From JBAYJC01 sp041665285 (GTDB lineage: Bacteria > Patescibacteriota > Patescibacteriia > 2-12-FULL-60-25), in NCBI GenBank assembly GCA_041665285.1, contig JBAYJC010000003.1:62001-126000 (forward strand): 64,000 bases of DNA, in the 5' to 3' direction. Position numbers and translations under genes: made by a program. The notes beneath the pieces are model-generated. The model saw nothing but the letters and a program-made list of their open reading frames with translations, ran no database searches and had not been told where the DNA came from. Positions 1 to 9,323 of this stretch are shown here, piece by piece. Position 1 is the stretch's first letter; each line of letters begins with the position of its first letter.

Positions 1-937
1 CGGAAGTCATCCACATGATGCCCGCCACCACGAACATGAGCAAAGCTACAGCGCCGATCACGCCCACCACAGCCTTGATCACGCGGCCGATGAGTTTTGA
101 TAAATCTGTTTCTCCAAGCGGATTACGCAGTGTCGAACCAGAACCTCCACTCCCCGATCCACTGCTGGGAGTTGCGCTGGGCCCACCTCCTGGCGCAGGC
201 GCTTCTGCGGTGCTCGGCGCGCTTGGTGGACGCGGAACACACTTTGGAAGATCTGCTTCTGTTACACCCGTGCCCGCCTGCGTAACACACGCGGACCCTG
301 TACCTGGAAACTTCGCAGAACAAGAATTTGCACCAGACGAACAGGCTGTCGCACAATCCGCATCTGATTCACAAGCCACGATCGTTGCGCCCGGAGGGAC
401 TTGCACGGGGCCTGTCCCCACACGACAGCGATAGCTACAGGTCTTTGCCGCGGCTTCTGCTTCCGTAAACGTCATGTCCGTATTCGCTGGTGCAGGAGTG
501 GTCGCACCCGGAGTACTCCCGCCTGCTTCTGGCGTGGGTTGCGTGGTTGCTGATGTACGGGGCGTGCCGCTTCCAGAGCGAGGAGTTGCCGCTGGCAGCG
601 GCGGAGGAGGCAAAAGGCCCAAACATCGTGGTTCTGCGACGGAATCAGGCGTTCTTCCGCGAGCACATGTGCCTGCCGCGATCCCTAGACTGCTTCTTGC
701 AGGGTACATCCCCGCACAACTATCTGGCCCGCTCCCTGTACAGGCATTGATACAATCCTGATTCGAAGAACAACTAACACTGTGCGTTGCTTGCACGGAC
801 TCGCGATTGAAAATACAACCAAAATCACAATTTCCAGCCAAAGACGCACTCGGGAGAACTAATGCGCCACCACCGATCAGCAAAAGGCTGAAGATGTACC
901 ACACACCTACCTTTGACCATGAAAAATGGTATTTCAT
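1..937 (-). CDS. Pilin-like membrane protein, 3' part cut by window edge
   Basis: Partial gene: it starts at an ATG (935-937) and runs off the left edge without a stop (312 codons seen). The N-terminus has a signal-like hydrophobic stretch (YIFSLLLIGGGALVLPSASLA), followed by a Cys-rich, Ser/Pro/Gly-rich extracellular-type region. Near the edge comes the motif RNPLGET and a long hydrophobic segment (LIGRVIKAVVGVIGAVALLMFVVAGIMWMTS, split here only for display). This NPLG plus membrane-helix arrangement is typical of the T4SS_pilin family (PF18895-like) of Patescibacteria. It lies 4 bp downstream of a related gene, so the two are probably cotranscribed. Role inferred: surface pilus or envelope assembly. 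Disulfides are likely given the paired Cys residues. Confidence 0.6.
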   Translation of the reverse strand, partial: MKYHFSWSKVGVWYIFSLLLIGGGALVLPSASLAGNCDFGCIFNRESVQATHSVSCSSNQDCINACTGSGPDSCAGMYPARSSLGIAAGTCARGRTPDSVAEPRCLGLLPPPPLPAATPRSGSGTPRTSATTQPTPEAGGSTPGATTPAPANTDMTFTEAEAAAKTCSYRCRVGTGPVQVPPGATIVACESDADCATACSSGANSCSAKFPGTGSACVTQAGTGVTEADLPKCVPRPPSAPSTAEAPAPGGGPSATPSSGSGSGGSGSTLRNPLGETDLSKLIGRVIKAVVGVIGAVALLMFVVAGIMWMTS

Positions 938-941
938 AGGA

Positions 942-2054
942 TTAGCGGCTTGGTGTAATAGTGCATTGCAAATTTTGAAGCTCTACGTGTTCACGCGCTT
1001 GACTCACCTGCGCTTCCGTAAGACCAATACGCGTACCTATACTCCATGGATTACGTGGCGCGTCCGCACATTCCTGCGCTGTTGCTGGAAAATCTGCCGC
1101 ACAGGTTGGCCGCGTCTGGTCACACTGTTGGCATTTATTGGTGCTCGCGCAAGTACCCGCAAAGCCTCCGACAGTACGAGCCGCGAGATCCGGCACAAGC
1201 GTCACGGTGCAATGGCAATTGCTTTGCGCGGTTGCTCCTGGCGCACCTGGTGCTGGCGTTGTTCCAGGCGCCGGTGCAGTGGACGGAGCATTGTCAGGCG
1301 CTGTTTCTCCTGTGTCTGTGCCTATGGAGACTGTCCCTCCTGTAATTGAATCTTTCGCAAAGCGCACCATGGTTCCAGCAAGAATCATGATCAACATGCC
1401 GATCGTGGCATTCTTAATCATTTCTTTGCCTTTTTTTGCACTACCAGAATCATAGGCAAAGAAAATGTAGTACGCGCCACCTAGGATAAATATGCCAAAG
1501 AAAAGGGCGGCGCCAAGGCCAAACAAAAAGTTTGCAACAGAAATACCCGTATTAATAATATCTGAAAGTGTGCATTTGCCTGCAACGTCTGCATCATGAC
1601 TGGTTACACATGCCGGCAAACTAATACTGCCAATACCACCTGTGCTTGCTCGCGCTGTTGTAGACCCTGTTGCGGCAGAGCATTGGTTAGCACGTACGGG
1701 AACAGGCCCTGTTCCCGGCGCACAGCACAACCCATCCGCATCTGCCGTTGGACATCCACCACTGACACATCGCGCTTTCAACTGCGTAGTACATGCCCGT
1801 GAGCAGTGCCAATCCACAGGTTGCGTGTTCAGCTGTCTTGCGAGCGTTTCGATCGCCTGACGCTTTGCTGTTTTCGCGGCCGCATCCCCCGCCGCATTGA
1901 TCGCCACATCCACACATCCGTCTCCAGGGATAGTTTCTCCACGAGGCGTGGTGCCTTCAGTTGCTTGAGCATAGACATGAACAGGAACAACAGATCCGAA
2001 AATCGCAAGGCAAAAAAGGGCGATCCACCCACCTCTCTTAAAAAAGGAAAACAT
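942..2054 (-). CDS. Secreted pilin-like protein with Cys-rich domains and two membrane segments
   Basis: About 370 residues. A Sec-type signal (GWIALFCLAIFGSVVPVHVYAQA) precedes a Cys-rich region with CSRACTTQL and CCAPGTG motifs. A pair of hydrophobic helices follows around residues 165-235 (SVANFLFGLGAALFFGIFI and ATIGMLIMILAGTMVRFA). A Pro/Ala/Thr linker and a second Cys-rich tail (CHCTV, CASTNKCQQC) close the protein. The two central helices resemble VirB2/TrbC-type pilins. The ATG at 2054 is preferred over the upstream TTG at 2063. It is adjacent to and upstream of the partial pilin-like gene at 1-937 on the same strand. Function inferred as a pilus or surface-structure component; the exact family is unconfirmed. 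Confidence 0.6.
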   Translation of the reverse strand: MFSFFKRGGWIALFCLAIFGSVVPVHVYAQATEGTTPRGETIPGDGCVDVAINAAGDAAAKTAKRQAIETLARQLNTQPVDWHCSRACTTQLKARCVSGGCPTADADGLCCAPGTGPVPVRANQCSAATGSTTARASTGGIGSISLPACVTSHDADVAGKCTLSDIINTGISVANFLFGLGAALFFGIFILGGAYYIFFAYDSGSAKKGKEMIKNATIGMLIMILAGTMVRFAKDSITGGTVSIGTDTGETAPDNAPSTAPAPGTTPAPGAPGATAQSNCHCTVTLVPDLAARTVGGFAGTCASTNKCQQCDQTRPTCAADFPATAQECADAPRNPWSIGTRIGLTEAQVSQAREHVELQNLQCTITPSR

Positions 2055-2094
2055 AGGACGCAATCAGTATATCAGAAATGCGCGCGAGAAAAAA

Positions 2095-2127
2095 ATAAAG
2101 AGGCTCTTAAGAAACGAGCCTCTTTAT
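2095..2127 (-). terminator. Rho-independent terminator of the solute-binding protein operon
   Basis: Inverted repeat GAGGCTC / GAGCCTC flanked by A- and T-runs. Read on the minus strand it is followed by a long T-rich tract, 20 bp after the stop of the gene at 2148-3557. Confidence 0.85.
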
Positions 2128-2147
2128 TTATGTGTTCTGCTTTTGAT

Positions 2148-3557
2148 TTACGGCATGTTTGTCTGTCCGATCTTATCCACGGAAAAATTCACTGCTTCTG
2201 CAATAGGCAACGTGCCGTTCACCACGTTATTGATGAGCTCAGCAAACGCATCGTCCACGGCTTTTGGATTTGCTCCGTGGTACCACGAACGCGCGGTAAG
2301 GACTTGCGAGGCAAACACGCCCACGTCTTCATCGTTCAATTGCGAGGAAAGCAGAGACTTGCGCGCAGATGGACGCTTGGTTGCCGTGAGCACGGTGGGC
2401 AAATTTTCTGCGGAAACGGCGTAGTTCAGGAAGTTCCAGGCATAATCCTGGCTTTTGGATTTTTTGGAAACAACCCAGACCCAATAATTTGCATAGTTAC
2501 GAATGGGATTTCCTTCGATCTGTGGAAGTTTACTTGTGCCAAAATTCAACTTTGGAGCACTCGCGCGTATTTGCGGTAAATGATAGGAGTAACCAAGAAA
2601 ATACGCGGTGCGCCCCTGGATAAACGCATCCAAGGAATTGGGCATGGAGGCATTCCAGGTGTACGCCTCTTTGGTTTGGTTGGCGAAATCCGTATAAAAC
2701 TGCACGGCCTGCCATGAAGGTGGCACATCGCGGATGCCTTCAAGCGACGCTGGGAGAATCTGATACGCTGGCTCCCCTGATTCCGTGGACATCTCTGCGC
2801 CATTTTGCATCATGAGCACAGAGAGGATATCTGTATAACGTTCCACATTGGATGCAAGCCCCATGGCCGCGCCAGACTGACGGATCACACCAGCAGAATC
2901 CACTTTTGTGAGTTTTTTTACGTTCTCAAGAAACTGCGTCCATGTTTCCGGAGGATTAGGAATGCCCGCGGCATTCATCAAGTCTTTGTTGTAGTAGAGC
3001 GCCAGCGTATCCACGGTCGTTGCCAGGCCCATGGGACGTTCTTGATACAAAGGTTTCTCTGGAGTGCCTACGTTGGTCATGCGCAACAAATCGCGTTGCA
3101 CCACATCCGCGTAATCCGACTTAAAATCTCGGATGAGCATGGTTGGCTCATCAGAGGCAACCCACACCATCTCTTTTTGCACAGTACCCACGATGGTTTG
3201 CGTGGCGATCTTGGTCGTCGCTGGCATAGGCACAATCTTCGAGAGATATTTGCCCACCCAATCGTTGTGCACCAAGAAAATATCCGGACCACGATCTTCG
3301 GCAAGCGCCTGCACGAGCGCGTCCTCATATTCTTCCAAGCGCAAACGGCGATACGTGAAGTTCACGTTCGGGTGCAAACGGCGATACGACGCGAGCAAAG
3401 GACCGTACACATCCTGATCATCAATCACCGCCCAAATGGTGAGGTCTGTTCGTTTGGAAAGCTCTGCAACCTCTTGCGATACGCCTTTGGTACAACCAGC
3501 GCCCAAAAGCGATAACAGCACGGCAGAAGCGAGGACGCGGCGAAAAAGATGGAACAT
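2148..3557 (-). CDS. ABC-type extracellular solute-binding lipoprotein (family 1)
   Basis: 469 residues. The N-terminal lipoprotein signal has a lipobox LLGAGC (Cys22 region), so the protein is likely anchored to the outer face of the cytoplasmic membrane. The body has the fold signature of family 1 sugar-binding proteins (SBP_bac_1), with DLTIWAVIDDQDVYGPLLASY near the N-terminus, a central LALYYNKDLMNAAGIPNPPETW motif (here written in full only as landmark) and WAWN-type C-terminal segments. It is the last gene of a run EamA transporter - galU - SBP, 23 bp after galU. No permease or ATPase genes are adjacent, so the transport partners must lie elsewhere, or the protein acts as a binding protein only. 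Ligand unknown, probably a sugar or oligosaccharide. Confidence 0.8.
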   Translation of the reverse strand: MFHLFRRVLASAVLLSLLGAGCTKGVSQEVAELSKRTDLTIWAVIDDQDVYGPLLASYRRLHPNVNFTYRRLRLEEYEDALVQALAEDRGPDIFLVHNDWVGKYLSKIVPMPATTKIATQTIVGTVQKEMVWVASDEPTMLIRDFKSDYADVVQRDLLRMTNVGTPEKPLYQERPMGLATTVDTLALYYNKDLMNAAGIPNPPETWTQFLENVKKLTKVDSAGVIRQSGAAMGLASNVERYTDILSVLMMQNGAEMSTESGEPAYQILPASLEGIRDVPPSWQAVQFYTDFANQTKEAYTWNASMPNSLDAFIQGRTAYFLGYSYHLPQIRASAPKLNFGTSKLPQIEGNPIRNYANYWVWVVSKKSKSQDYAWNFLNYAVSAENLPTVLTATKRPSARKSLLSSQLNDEDVGVFASQVLTARSWYHGANPKAVDDAFAELINNVVNGTLPIAEAVNFSVDKIGQTNMP

Positions 3558-3580
3558 ACGGGAATGAACGAGAGAAACGC

Positions 3581-4456
3581 TTATTTATTTCGGAATGATT
3601 TTACCACATCTCGCATCTCTTCGGCCATGTCTGGACGTTTAAGCGCCATCGCGACGTTTGCCTTGATCCATCCGATCTTCGAGCCCGTATCATGATATTC
3701 TCCGTTGATCGTACACGCGTAGGTCTGCTCCTTTTTCATCATTTGCTGAATCGCCTCTGCAAGCACGTACTCTCCATTTTTACTGGGGCCGAGCTTCTGC
3801 AAATAAGGGAAGATCGCCGGAGTGAGGATATAGCCAGCATTTGCGGCCAATCGAGATGTTGTTTTTTCTGGACCTGGTTTTTCCAGAAGATTGTCCAGTT
3901 GAAACACCCCCGGACGCACTTCTTTCTTCGGCTCCACAATCCCATACCGCTTGGTTCCTGCATCATCTGTTGGCACCACGCCGATCACGGGTTTTTGATA
4001 TTCCTCGTACACATCTATCATCTGTTTTACGCGCGGCTGGTCGCCAAGATAGATTTCATCGCCATACACAACCGCAAAAGGCTCATCGCCAATCAAATTG
4101 CTCGCATTCAAGACAGGCGTTGCGGTTCCATATGGCCCTTTTTGTCGCACGTAGATAAAATTCGCGAGCTTACTGATCCGACGAATTTCCTCCAAAAGAT
4201 CAAGCTTCCCCTGCCGCTCCAGCATGCTTTCCAATTCTTCGTTATCATCAAAATGGTCTTCCACCGGACGCTTGGCATGACTTGTCACTAAAATGACATC
4301 TGTAATGCCAGACGCGACTGCTTCTTCCACGACATACTGAATCACCGGCTTATCAATAATAGGAAGCATTTCCTTAGGCATGGCCTTTGTGGCTGGCAAA
4401 AAGCGTGTGCCAAGACCAGCAACTGGGATGATGATTTTGCGGACAGGTTGTGACAT
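3581..4456 (-). CDS. galU: UTP--glucose-1-phosphate uridylyltransferase
   Basis: 291 residues, normal length for GalU. The enzyme makes UDP-glucose from UTP and glucose-1-phosphate in the cytoplasm, feeding cell-surface glycan synthesis. The nucleotide-binding signature IPVAGLGTRFLPATKAMPKEMLP occupies residues 10-32 (shown in parts: AGLGTRFLPATK, PKEMLP). The family motifs PVIQYVVEEA and GTATPVL, the acidic YGDEIYLGD and the late NGEYHDTGSKIGW are all present. It lies 12 bp downstream of an EamA-type transporter and upstream of a sugar-binding lipoprotein, fitting a surface-polysaccharide theme. No strong Shine-Dalgarno is seen. Confidence 0.95.
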   Translation of the reverse strand: MSQPVRKIIIPVAGLGTRFLPATKAMPKEMLPIIDKPVIQYVVEEAVASGITDVILVTSHAKRPVEDHFDDNEELESMLERQGKLDLLEEIRRISKLANFIYVRQKGPYGTATPVLNASNLIGDEPFAVVYGDEIYLGDQPRVKQMIDVYEEYQKPVIGVVPTDDAGTKRYGIVEPKKEVRPGVFQLDNLLEKPGPEKTTSRLAANAGYILTPAIFPYLQKLGPSKNGEYVLAEAIQQMMKKEQTYACTINGEYHDTGSKIGWIKANVAMALKRPDMAEEMRDVVKSFRNK

Positions 4457-4468
4457 AGGTTTGTTTTA

Positions 4469-5332
4469 TTATAGCGCTAACAGAGCCATTCCGATAAGGA
4501 GCCCTGCGCACCCGGCGATCTTAGTCCATAAATGGCGTTCATGGAAATACTCCCGGCCCGAAACAATGGACCAGACCACAGAAAGAGAGCGTTTGAGTGC
4601 CATGACAACACTTGCCTGCAAAAAGAGAAACGCATAGTTTTCTACGATAGAAGCTATGCCAAGTGCGGCAGATTGCGCCAAAACAAGCGGCTTCCGCGCA
4701 TGGAAAAACGGCCGCTCTTTGGCACGAGTAGCCACAAGAAACATCACAAAGGCCATAGACGCGTAGCTGATCAGCGAAACTGCCGCGACTCCATTGCCAT
4801 GCGAGACAAGATATTTGAAAATCGTGGTCGTGATCGCACCATTTACCGCAGAAAATATCGCCCACCAAATACCCCGGCGCTCAATCCCATGGTTCTTGTA
4901 CAAGAGAAACATGGTGGCTGTGATGATGAGGATCCCTGCAATCCGCTGAAAAGAGACGTTGTAGCCAAGAAGCGCATCGAACAAAAGCACGAGCGGGATT
5001 GTGCCTGTACGTACAAAACCAAAGGTGGTTCGTGATGCGCGAGAAAGGGCATGAACCGTTAAGAATGATTGCGCAACATTCAAGATCGTCAGGAAAAGGA
5101 CAAGTCCAAGATGAGAAACAACCAAGCTTCGCTCTGACGCATACAGAAAAAATGGCACGAGCAAAAAGGGAATCGCTTGAAAGCTATTCACAAATCCAAT
5201 CGTATTCACGCCCTCCATGCGACGCCGCACGGCAAATTTTCCGATCGTCAAAGAAACTTCCTCGCACAAGGTGCCAAATAAAAGGAGGAACACTCCAAAC
5301 ATGAGGCCATGATAGCGCAGAGAGGCTGTCAC
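4469..5332 (-). CDS. EamA/DMT-family membrane transporter
   Basis: 287 residues that are almost wholly hydrophobic, with about ten predicted membrane segments in two similar halves, as in EamA (DMT superfamily) exporters. The second half ends with SVVMALKRSLSVVWSIVSGREYF and a final small hydrophobic helix, the characteristic close of the second EamA repeat. Substrate unknown; metabolites or undecaprenyl-linked sugars are possible given galU directly downstream. The start is uncertain: GTG at 5332 or an internal ATG at 5302. The first option lies only a few bases after the terminator of the upstream gene, so the message may be nearly leaderless. Confidence 0.75.
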   Translation of the reverse strand: MTASLRYHGLMFGVFLLLFGTLCEEVSLTIGKFAVRRRMEGVNTIGFVNSFQAIPFLLVPFFLYASERSLVVSHLGLVLFLTILNVAQSFLTVHALSRASRTTFGFVRTGTIPLVLLFDALLGYNVSFQRIAGILIITATMFLLYKNHGIERRGIWWAIFSAVNGAITTTIFKYLVSHGNGVAAVSLISYASMAFVMFLVATRAKERPFFHARKPLVLAQSAALGIASIVENYAFLFLQASVVMALKRSLSVVWSIVSGREYFHERHLWTKIAGCAGLLIGMALLAL

Positions 5333-5338
5333 GTCACG

Positions 5339-5371
5339 AAATAAATGCCCCGCAGAATGCAGGGCAGAGTG
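5339..5371 (-). terminator. Rho-independent terminator after the MopE-type lipoprotein gene
   Basis: GC-rich hairpin with arms GCCCTGC and GCGGGGC followed on the minus strand by TTTATTT, directly downstream of the stop at 5372. Confidence 0.8.
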
Positions 5372-6313
5372 TTACCAGGCGTTTTCGTCTTCTGCTTCGC
5401 AGACCGCACGCCTTCCGTCTGGAGCGCAGACGGTTCGCGCAGGTCGGTCCGGTGCACGCGGGTCTGTGCAGGAGAGACCTGTGTCAAACCCTTCGTCGGT
5501 TTCGTCGTCGCAGTCATTGTCGCGCTCGTCGCAGAGCTCTTCGGCCCCAGGACGGATCGCGGGATTGTGATCGTCGCAATCCTGCGGCAAATGCACGCCA
5601 TCGCCATCCCAATCTTCTGTTTGCCGCGCGAGCGCCTCTTCGGTCGGACAGCGCGCAAAGTCCTCGGCCGTGAGCACCGCGCCCACGCGTCCCAACTGCG
5701 CGAGCTCTGCCGAAGAAAGGCGCAAAGCCTCTTCCGGACGATACCCCGCAGACCTGGCAACAGCCTCGCTCACGAACGGACGAAACGCGTTGTCCAGCGC
5801 GTAGAACAGGCGACCGTCGCTCTGGATGAGCGTTCCGCTCGGCACAGGCATGGCAATGCCCTCGCGATACTGCGCAAGCTCTTCGAACGTGAGCGTGCGC
5901 GCCGTGGAAGGGTCATCTCCCCAGGCCTCCATGACACGCAGATGTGCAGGACGACGTGCGCGCTGGATTTCGTCCGCGTACCAATACGCGCCGCTCGATT
6001 GCACGAGCGCGATCCACTCCTCGCGACCTACCCATGTCGCGTCGCTCGGACGCAAGCACGTGGCCTCATCATCCGTAAGCATGATGGGCGTCTGCCGACG
6101 AAAGCGCTGAGCCGCAGGAGAAGCCGGATCAAGCGGCACACGCGTGGGCCACGATCCCGCGACCCACAGGTGGCCATCGCGATCCTGCAAGAGCGTGCCG
6201 TACGGATGCGACCGCACGGAAATCCGCGCCTCAGCAGACGCTGTTTCCGCACCAGCCGGACTCGCGCACGCCACAACCAACACCAGGCACAAACAAGCGA
6301 TGATGTACCTCAT
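5372..6313 (-). CDS. Lipoprotein with C-terminal MopE-type metal-binding motif
   Basis: 313 residues. The lipoprotein signal RYIIACLCLVLVVACAS contains a lipobox VVAC. The middle has two degenerate repeats of the GTL-x-DG-x-LW/FY type (GTLLQDRDGHLWVAGSW; GTLIQSDGRLFYALDNAF), seen also in the lipoprotein at 33622. The C-terminus carries DWDGDGVHLPQDCDDHNPAI and ELCDERDNDCDDETDEG, the Asp/Cys pattern of the putative metal-binding (MopE, PF11617-like) motif, probably Ca2+-binding. The ATG at 6313 is chosen because an AAAGGGAG Shine-Dalgarno lies 6 bases upstream. It belongs to the GC-richer stand-alone gene set. Function: surface-exposed, otherwise unknown. Confidence 0.7.
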   Translation of the reverse strand: MRYIIACLCLVLVVACASPAGAETASAEARISVRSHPYGTLLQDRDGHLWVAGSWPTRVPLDPASPAAQRFRRQTPIMLTDDEATCLRPSDATWVGREEWIALVQSSGAYWYADEIQRARRPAHLRVMEAWGDDPSTARTLTFEELAQYREGIAMPVPSGTLIQSDGRLFYALDNAFRPFVSEAVARSAGYRPEEALRLSSAELAQLGRVGAVLTAEDFARCPTEEALARQTEDWDGDGVHLPQDCDDHNPAIRPGAEELCDERDNDCDDETDEGFDTGLSCTDPRAPDRPARTVCAPDGRRAVCEAEDENAW

Positions 6314-6460
6314 GACCAACTCCCTTTTCGGATCGCCAACACTCTTTCATGAGTCCGACGTCCTTCTCTACTGCGTTCCACAAAACCACATTCTTGTCCA
6401 GAGGATAAGTCCTGGGCAGGCTCCCCAGAACAGAAACGTGTCAAATCCACAGTGACTCCC

Positions 6461-6488
6461 TTGACAAAATGGCTCAAATCGGTAGACT
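6461..6488 (+). promoter_or_regulatory. Promoter of 6525 gene
   Basis: TTGACA at 6461-6466, 16-bp spacer, TAGACT at 6483-6488. The -10 box overlaps a 14-bp perfect palindrome described separately. Confidence 0.7.
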
Positions 6489-6499
6489 CCACGTGGAGT
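6486..6499. promoter_or_regulatory. Possible operator palindrome at the transcription start
   Basis: Perfect 14-bp palindrome ACTCCACGTGGAGT that begins inside the -10 box and covers the expected +1. A repressor bound here would block the promoter. It may instead be a short 5'-end hairpin in the RNA. Confidence 0.45.
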
Positions 6500-6524
6500 T
6501 CATCCACGACAAGGAAGGTTCCTC

Positions 6525-7427
6525 ATGATCAAAAACAGGGAATTGCGACGATCTGGTGACCCGCACGCGTGGTGGCCGATCGTGGCCATCGTGCTCATGG
6601 TGGGAGGGCTCATCGCCTTTTGCCGTGCCAAGCACGCGACCAAGGCAGAGGCGGCTGTACAGCCCATTGGCTGGGAGCTCGCGGATACGCTCCTCACGCG
6701 TCGCGACGCCTACAAGCTCGTGATCGGCACGGGCGACTTCCCTGCCTGGCGTCCGTTCCGCCGGAGCTACTTCGTGGAGCTCAAGCAACGGCGCGACGCT
6801 GTCATCCGCTGGGCAAGCTCGCAGACCACCCAGCCGACCATCGTCTTCCTGGGGAACGTGCACCGAGCTCTCGGGTCTTCTAGCATCGAGGCGCATGTGC
6901 GGCGGTCTCAGGCCGAGACGTTCGAGCGCCTGCAAACAGAGGCGCGCAATGCCCAAGTGATCGCCTTTGAGCAGAGCGGCACGGACGAGGTGGTGACGCC
7001 CGCGGTCTGGTTCGAGATCACAAAGCGGTTCATGCGCGAGCGCAACGTCTTTTTGCCGGACCAGACCATCCGCCAGATCATGGCAGAGGATAACCAGGCG
7101 GCATCGCGCGCCATCGCAACGCTCAGCTCTCCGCCGGTGATCTGCGGGGAGGAGTGGCCCATCTATCTCGGCATACACCTCCAGGAGGTGTACGAGTCCA
7201 TCCCCCGTAACGGACAGCGTGCCGCGAATCAGCTGTTCCGTTTCCTCATCAGCCTGCGCTCGGAGATCGCCCTCATCCGCACGCTCGAGTTTCTCCAGCG
7301 CACGCACGGCACCCGCGGCATCATCATCCAGGGCGCGCTTCACGGACGCGATCTCGAGCGAGTCGCGAACACCTACCACATCACCCTGCGCGTCCTGCAA
7401 CCCACCGTCCCCCACGCTACCGAGTAA
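6525..7427 (+). CDS. Membrane-anchored protein, possibly EreA/ChaN-like fold
   Basis: 300 residues. A short basic N-terminus and one membrane helix (WWPIVAIVLMVGGLIAFC, residues 16-33) suggest an N-in, C-out anchor. The soluble part has a pattern of beta strands ending in short charged motifs: TIVFLGNVHR, VIAFEQSG and GIIIQGALHG. This recalls the haem-uptake/erythromycin-esterase-like (ChaN/EreA/TraB) superfamily, in which GE-x-H, E and H residues line the site. The match is weak and the Glu-His pair is incomplete. Shine-Dalgarno AAGGAAGG lies upstream of the ATG. The gene is stand-alone with its own promoter and probable operator. Confidence 0.55.
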   Translation: MIKNRELRRSGDPHAWWPIVAIVLMVGGLIAFCRAKHATKAEAAVQPIGWELADTLLTRRDAYKLVIGTGDFPAWRPFRRSYFVELKQRRDAVIRWASSQTTQPTIVFLGNVHRALGSSSIEAHVRRSQAETFERLQTEARNAQVIAFEQSGTDEVVTPAVWFEITKRFMRERNVFLPDQTIRQIMAEDNQAASRAIATLSSPPVICGEEWPIYLGIHLQEVYESIPRNGQRAANQLFRFLISLRSEIALIRTLEFLQRTHGTRGIIIQGALHGRDLERVANTYHITLRVLQPTVPHATE

Positions 7428-7472
7428 ACACGGTCCTGTTTCTCGGTTTTTTCTTTTCCGTGTTTGGAGTTC

Positions 7473-7504
7473 GGATCTGATACGTATCAGATCCGTATCA
7501 GATC
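7473..7504. repeat. GATCAGATAC-type intergenic repeat, copy 1
   Basis: 22-bp perfect palindrome with half-site GGATCTGATAC, followed by a third half-site GTATCAGATC. Related clusters occur at 17794, 47680 and 48089. Confidence 0.6.
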
Positions 7505-7548
7505 TCAACTTCTTTGACCTCAAAAGACGCATCGCCTAGCATAGGCGC

Positions 7549-9303
7549 ATGTCTCCTCGTCTTTGGGTTCGTTCGCATTGGCCTGCACTCCTTGTCGCAT
7601 TCCTCGTGGGTCTCTATTCCGCGTGGCCGCATCTGCGCTTTTTCTTTGTGGCAGGCGACCAGTTTCAAGGAATCATAGGCGCATGGAATGGCGACTGGCT
7701 CTACTATGTGGCACGCATGCGGGACATTCTGGACGGGCATTGGTCTGCGGCGCATGTCTACGCATGGGAGCATAAGGACGCAGTGAATCCACAACTACCT
7801 GTTGCCGAGGCGTTTATTGCTGGAGCAAGTGCTCTCTTTCATATTCGCCTCCCCATTTTCCAAGCGTTCCTTGATTTTGTTGCACCAACGACTATTGCGG
7901 CCGCTTTCTACGCGCTTCTCTTTCAACTTTCCCGTAATCGCCTCTTCTCTGCCCTTTCCACACTTCTCCTCTTCACCATCGTCTCAAACGGACTCGGTAA
8001 ACCTATCCATCCGCAAATCAGCATGCCCATTCTCCTGCCCTTTCTCGTGAGCTGGATGATCATGCTCAACCGCTTTGAACGCCGCGAGAAATTCCCGGCC
8101 CTCTGGTTTGTGATTGCCGCGGTATGCTTTGGTGCCTCTTTTCTTATCTATTTCTTTTCTTGGGCCTTTCTTGTCGTGGTGATCGGCACGTTCATTGGGC
8201 TTCAGCTCCTCCAGCGACGTTTTCGCCTTGCTGGCAGTCATGTCGCTCTCATGGGTATTGCCGGCGTGATTGGCGCGCCATACTTTATCGCGCAATGGAT
8301 TGCCTCGCACAGCTCCTCGCAAGCGGAAATGTTCGTGCGACTTGGCCTTTTTCACTCTCACATGATCGAGACAATCCCGCGGACAGGCGTTGCGCTCCTT
8401 GGTCTGGGGTTTTTTGTGCTTTTTCTCTCTCGCGAACGTCTCTGGCATGACTTTCGCGGACAAGCAGTGCTCAGCTTGCTCATAGCAAATGTCGTCTTCC
8501 CTAATCATCAGGTCATCACAGGCATGATCATGCAAAACGCCGTGCACTGGTCATTTATGCCTGTCCTGCTTTATGCGATCGCTAGCGCTTATGTGCTCGG
8601 CCATGTCTCGCGCACGCCGTTCTTTCTTCGTTCGCGTGAGCAATGGGCTTTTGTCGGGGCTTTTGTCGGCTTGATTGTCTTCCCCGCGTATCGTCTCCAG
8701 ACCTTCAACGGGCCGCTCTACACTCCTGCGAAAGAAGCCCAGGCGCTTTCTTGGCAACGTTACGCTCCCCTGTTCGCGTTTCTTGAGGAGAAAACGCCAC
8801 GGGATTCCGTGATCTTCGCAAATGAAAACCTTTCAAAACTCATTCCTGCGTACACACATAACAATGTGTACTACGTCTGGGATATGTTCTATCTGCCGGG
8901 AAGCGACGAGGAGGTCATGCAACGCTATCTTTGTAGTCGCATCAACATGGATCGCACGTTTTTCCAAGATCCGACGCTTGGCATCACACCAAACAACCGG
9001 CCTCTTTGGACACAGCCAGGAGCAACAGAGATGAATGTCCACGCAAACGCACGTCGGCTAGGTTTTTCTACGCAAGATACGTATACCGTGAAACGAGAAA
9101 TCGCTTTCGCGCAACGTATCGCGGAAAATATCAAAACGCGCGCCTGGACTTGCGAGTATCTTGTAGGCACACAAACAAAAGTGCGTTTGGACTATGTTAT
9201 CTGGGACCAAAAAACTAATCCTGACTGGAATCTGTTCAACACATCTAAGCTTATCGAGATCTTCCGCAAAAATGACGTTGTCCTCTATCAGGTGTTGACC
9301 TAA
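7549..9303 (+). CDS. Polytopic membrane protein, GT-C/PMT-like architecture
   Basis: 584 residues with about ten membrane segments, and a soluble C-terminal part of roughly 170 residues. After the first membrane helix comes a loop with acidic residues (FVAGDQFQG, GDWLYYVARM). This layout is seen in GT-C glycosyltransferases and related polyprenol-dependent membrane proteins. No family signature was decisive. It lies 20 bp upstream of an NAD-dependent epimerase gene, supporting a role in cell-surface glycan assembly. Start ATG 7549 with no clear Shine-Dalgarno, as for other core-like genes here. Confidence 0.55.
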   Translation: MSPRLWVRSHWPALLVAFLVGLYSAWPHLRFFFVAGDQFQGIIGAWNGDWLYYVARMRDILDGHWSAAHVYAWEHKDAVNPQLPVAEAFIAGASALFHIRLPIFQAFLDFVAPTTIAAAFYALLFQLSRNRLFSALSTLLLFTIVSNGLGKPIHPQISMPILLPFLVSWMIMLNRFERREKFPALWFVIAAVCFGASFLIYFFSWAFLVVVIGTFIGLQLLQRRFRLAGSHVALMGIAGVIGAPYFIAQWIASHSSSQAEMFVRLGLFHSHMIETIPRTGVALLGLGFFVLFLSRERLWHDFRGQAVLSLLIANVVFPNHQVITGMIMQNAVHWSFMPVLLYAIASAYVLGHVSRTPFFLRSREQWAFVGAFVGLIVFPAYRLQTFNGPLYTPAKEAQALSWQRYAPLFAFLEEKTPRDSVIFANENLSKLIPAYTHNNVYYVWDMFYLPGSDEEVMQRYLCSRINMDRTFFQDPTLGITPNNRPLWTQPGATEMNVHANARRLGFSTQDTYTVKREIAFAQRIAENIKTRAWTCEYLVGTQTKVRLDYVIWDQKTNPDWNLFNTSKLIEIFRKNDVVLYQVLT

Positions 9304-9323
9304 CCTCTCCGTGCCTCTATTTT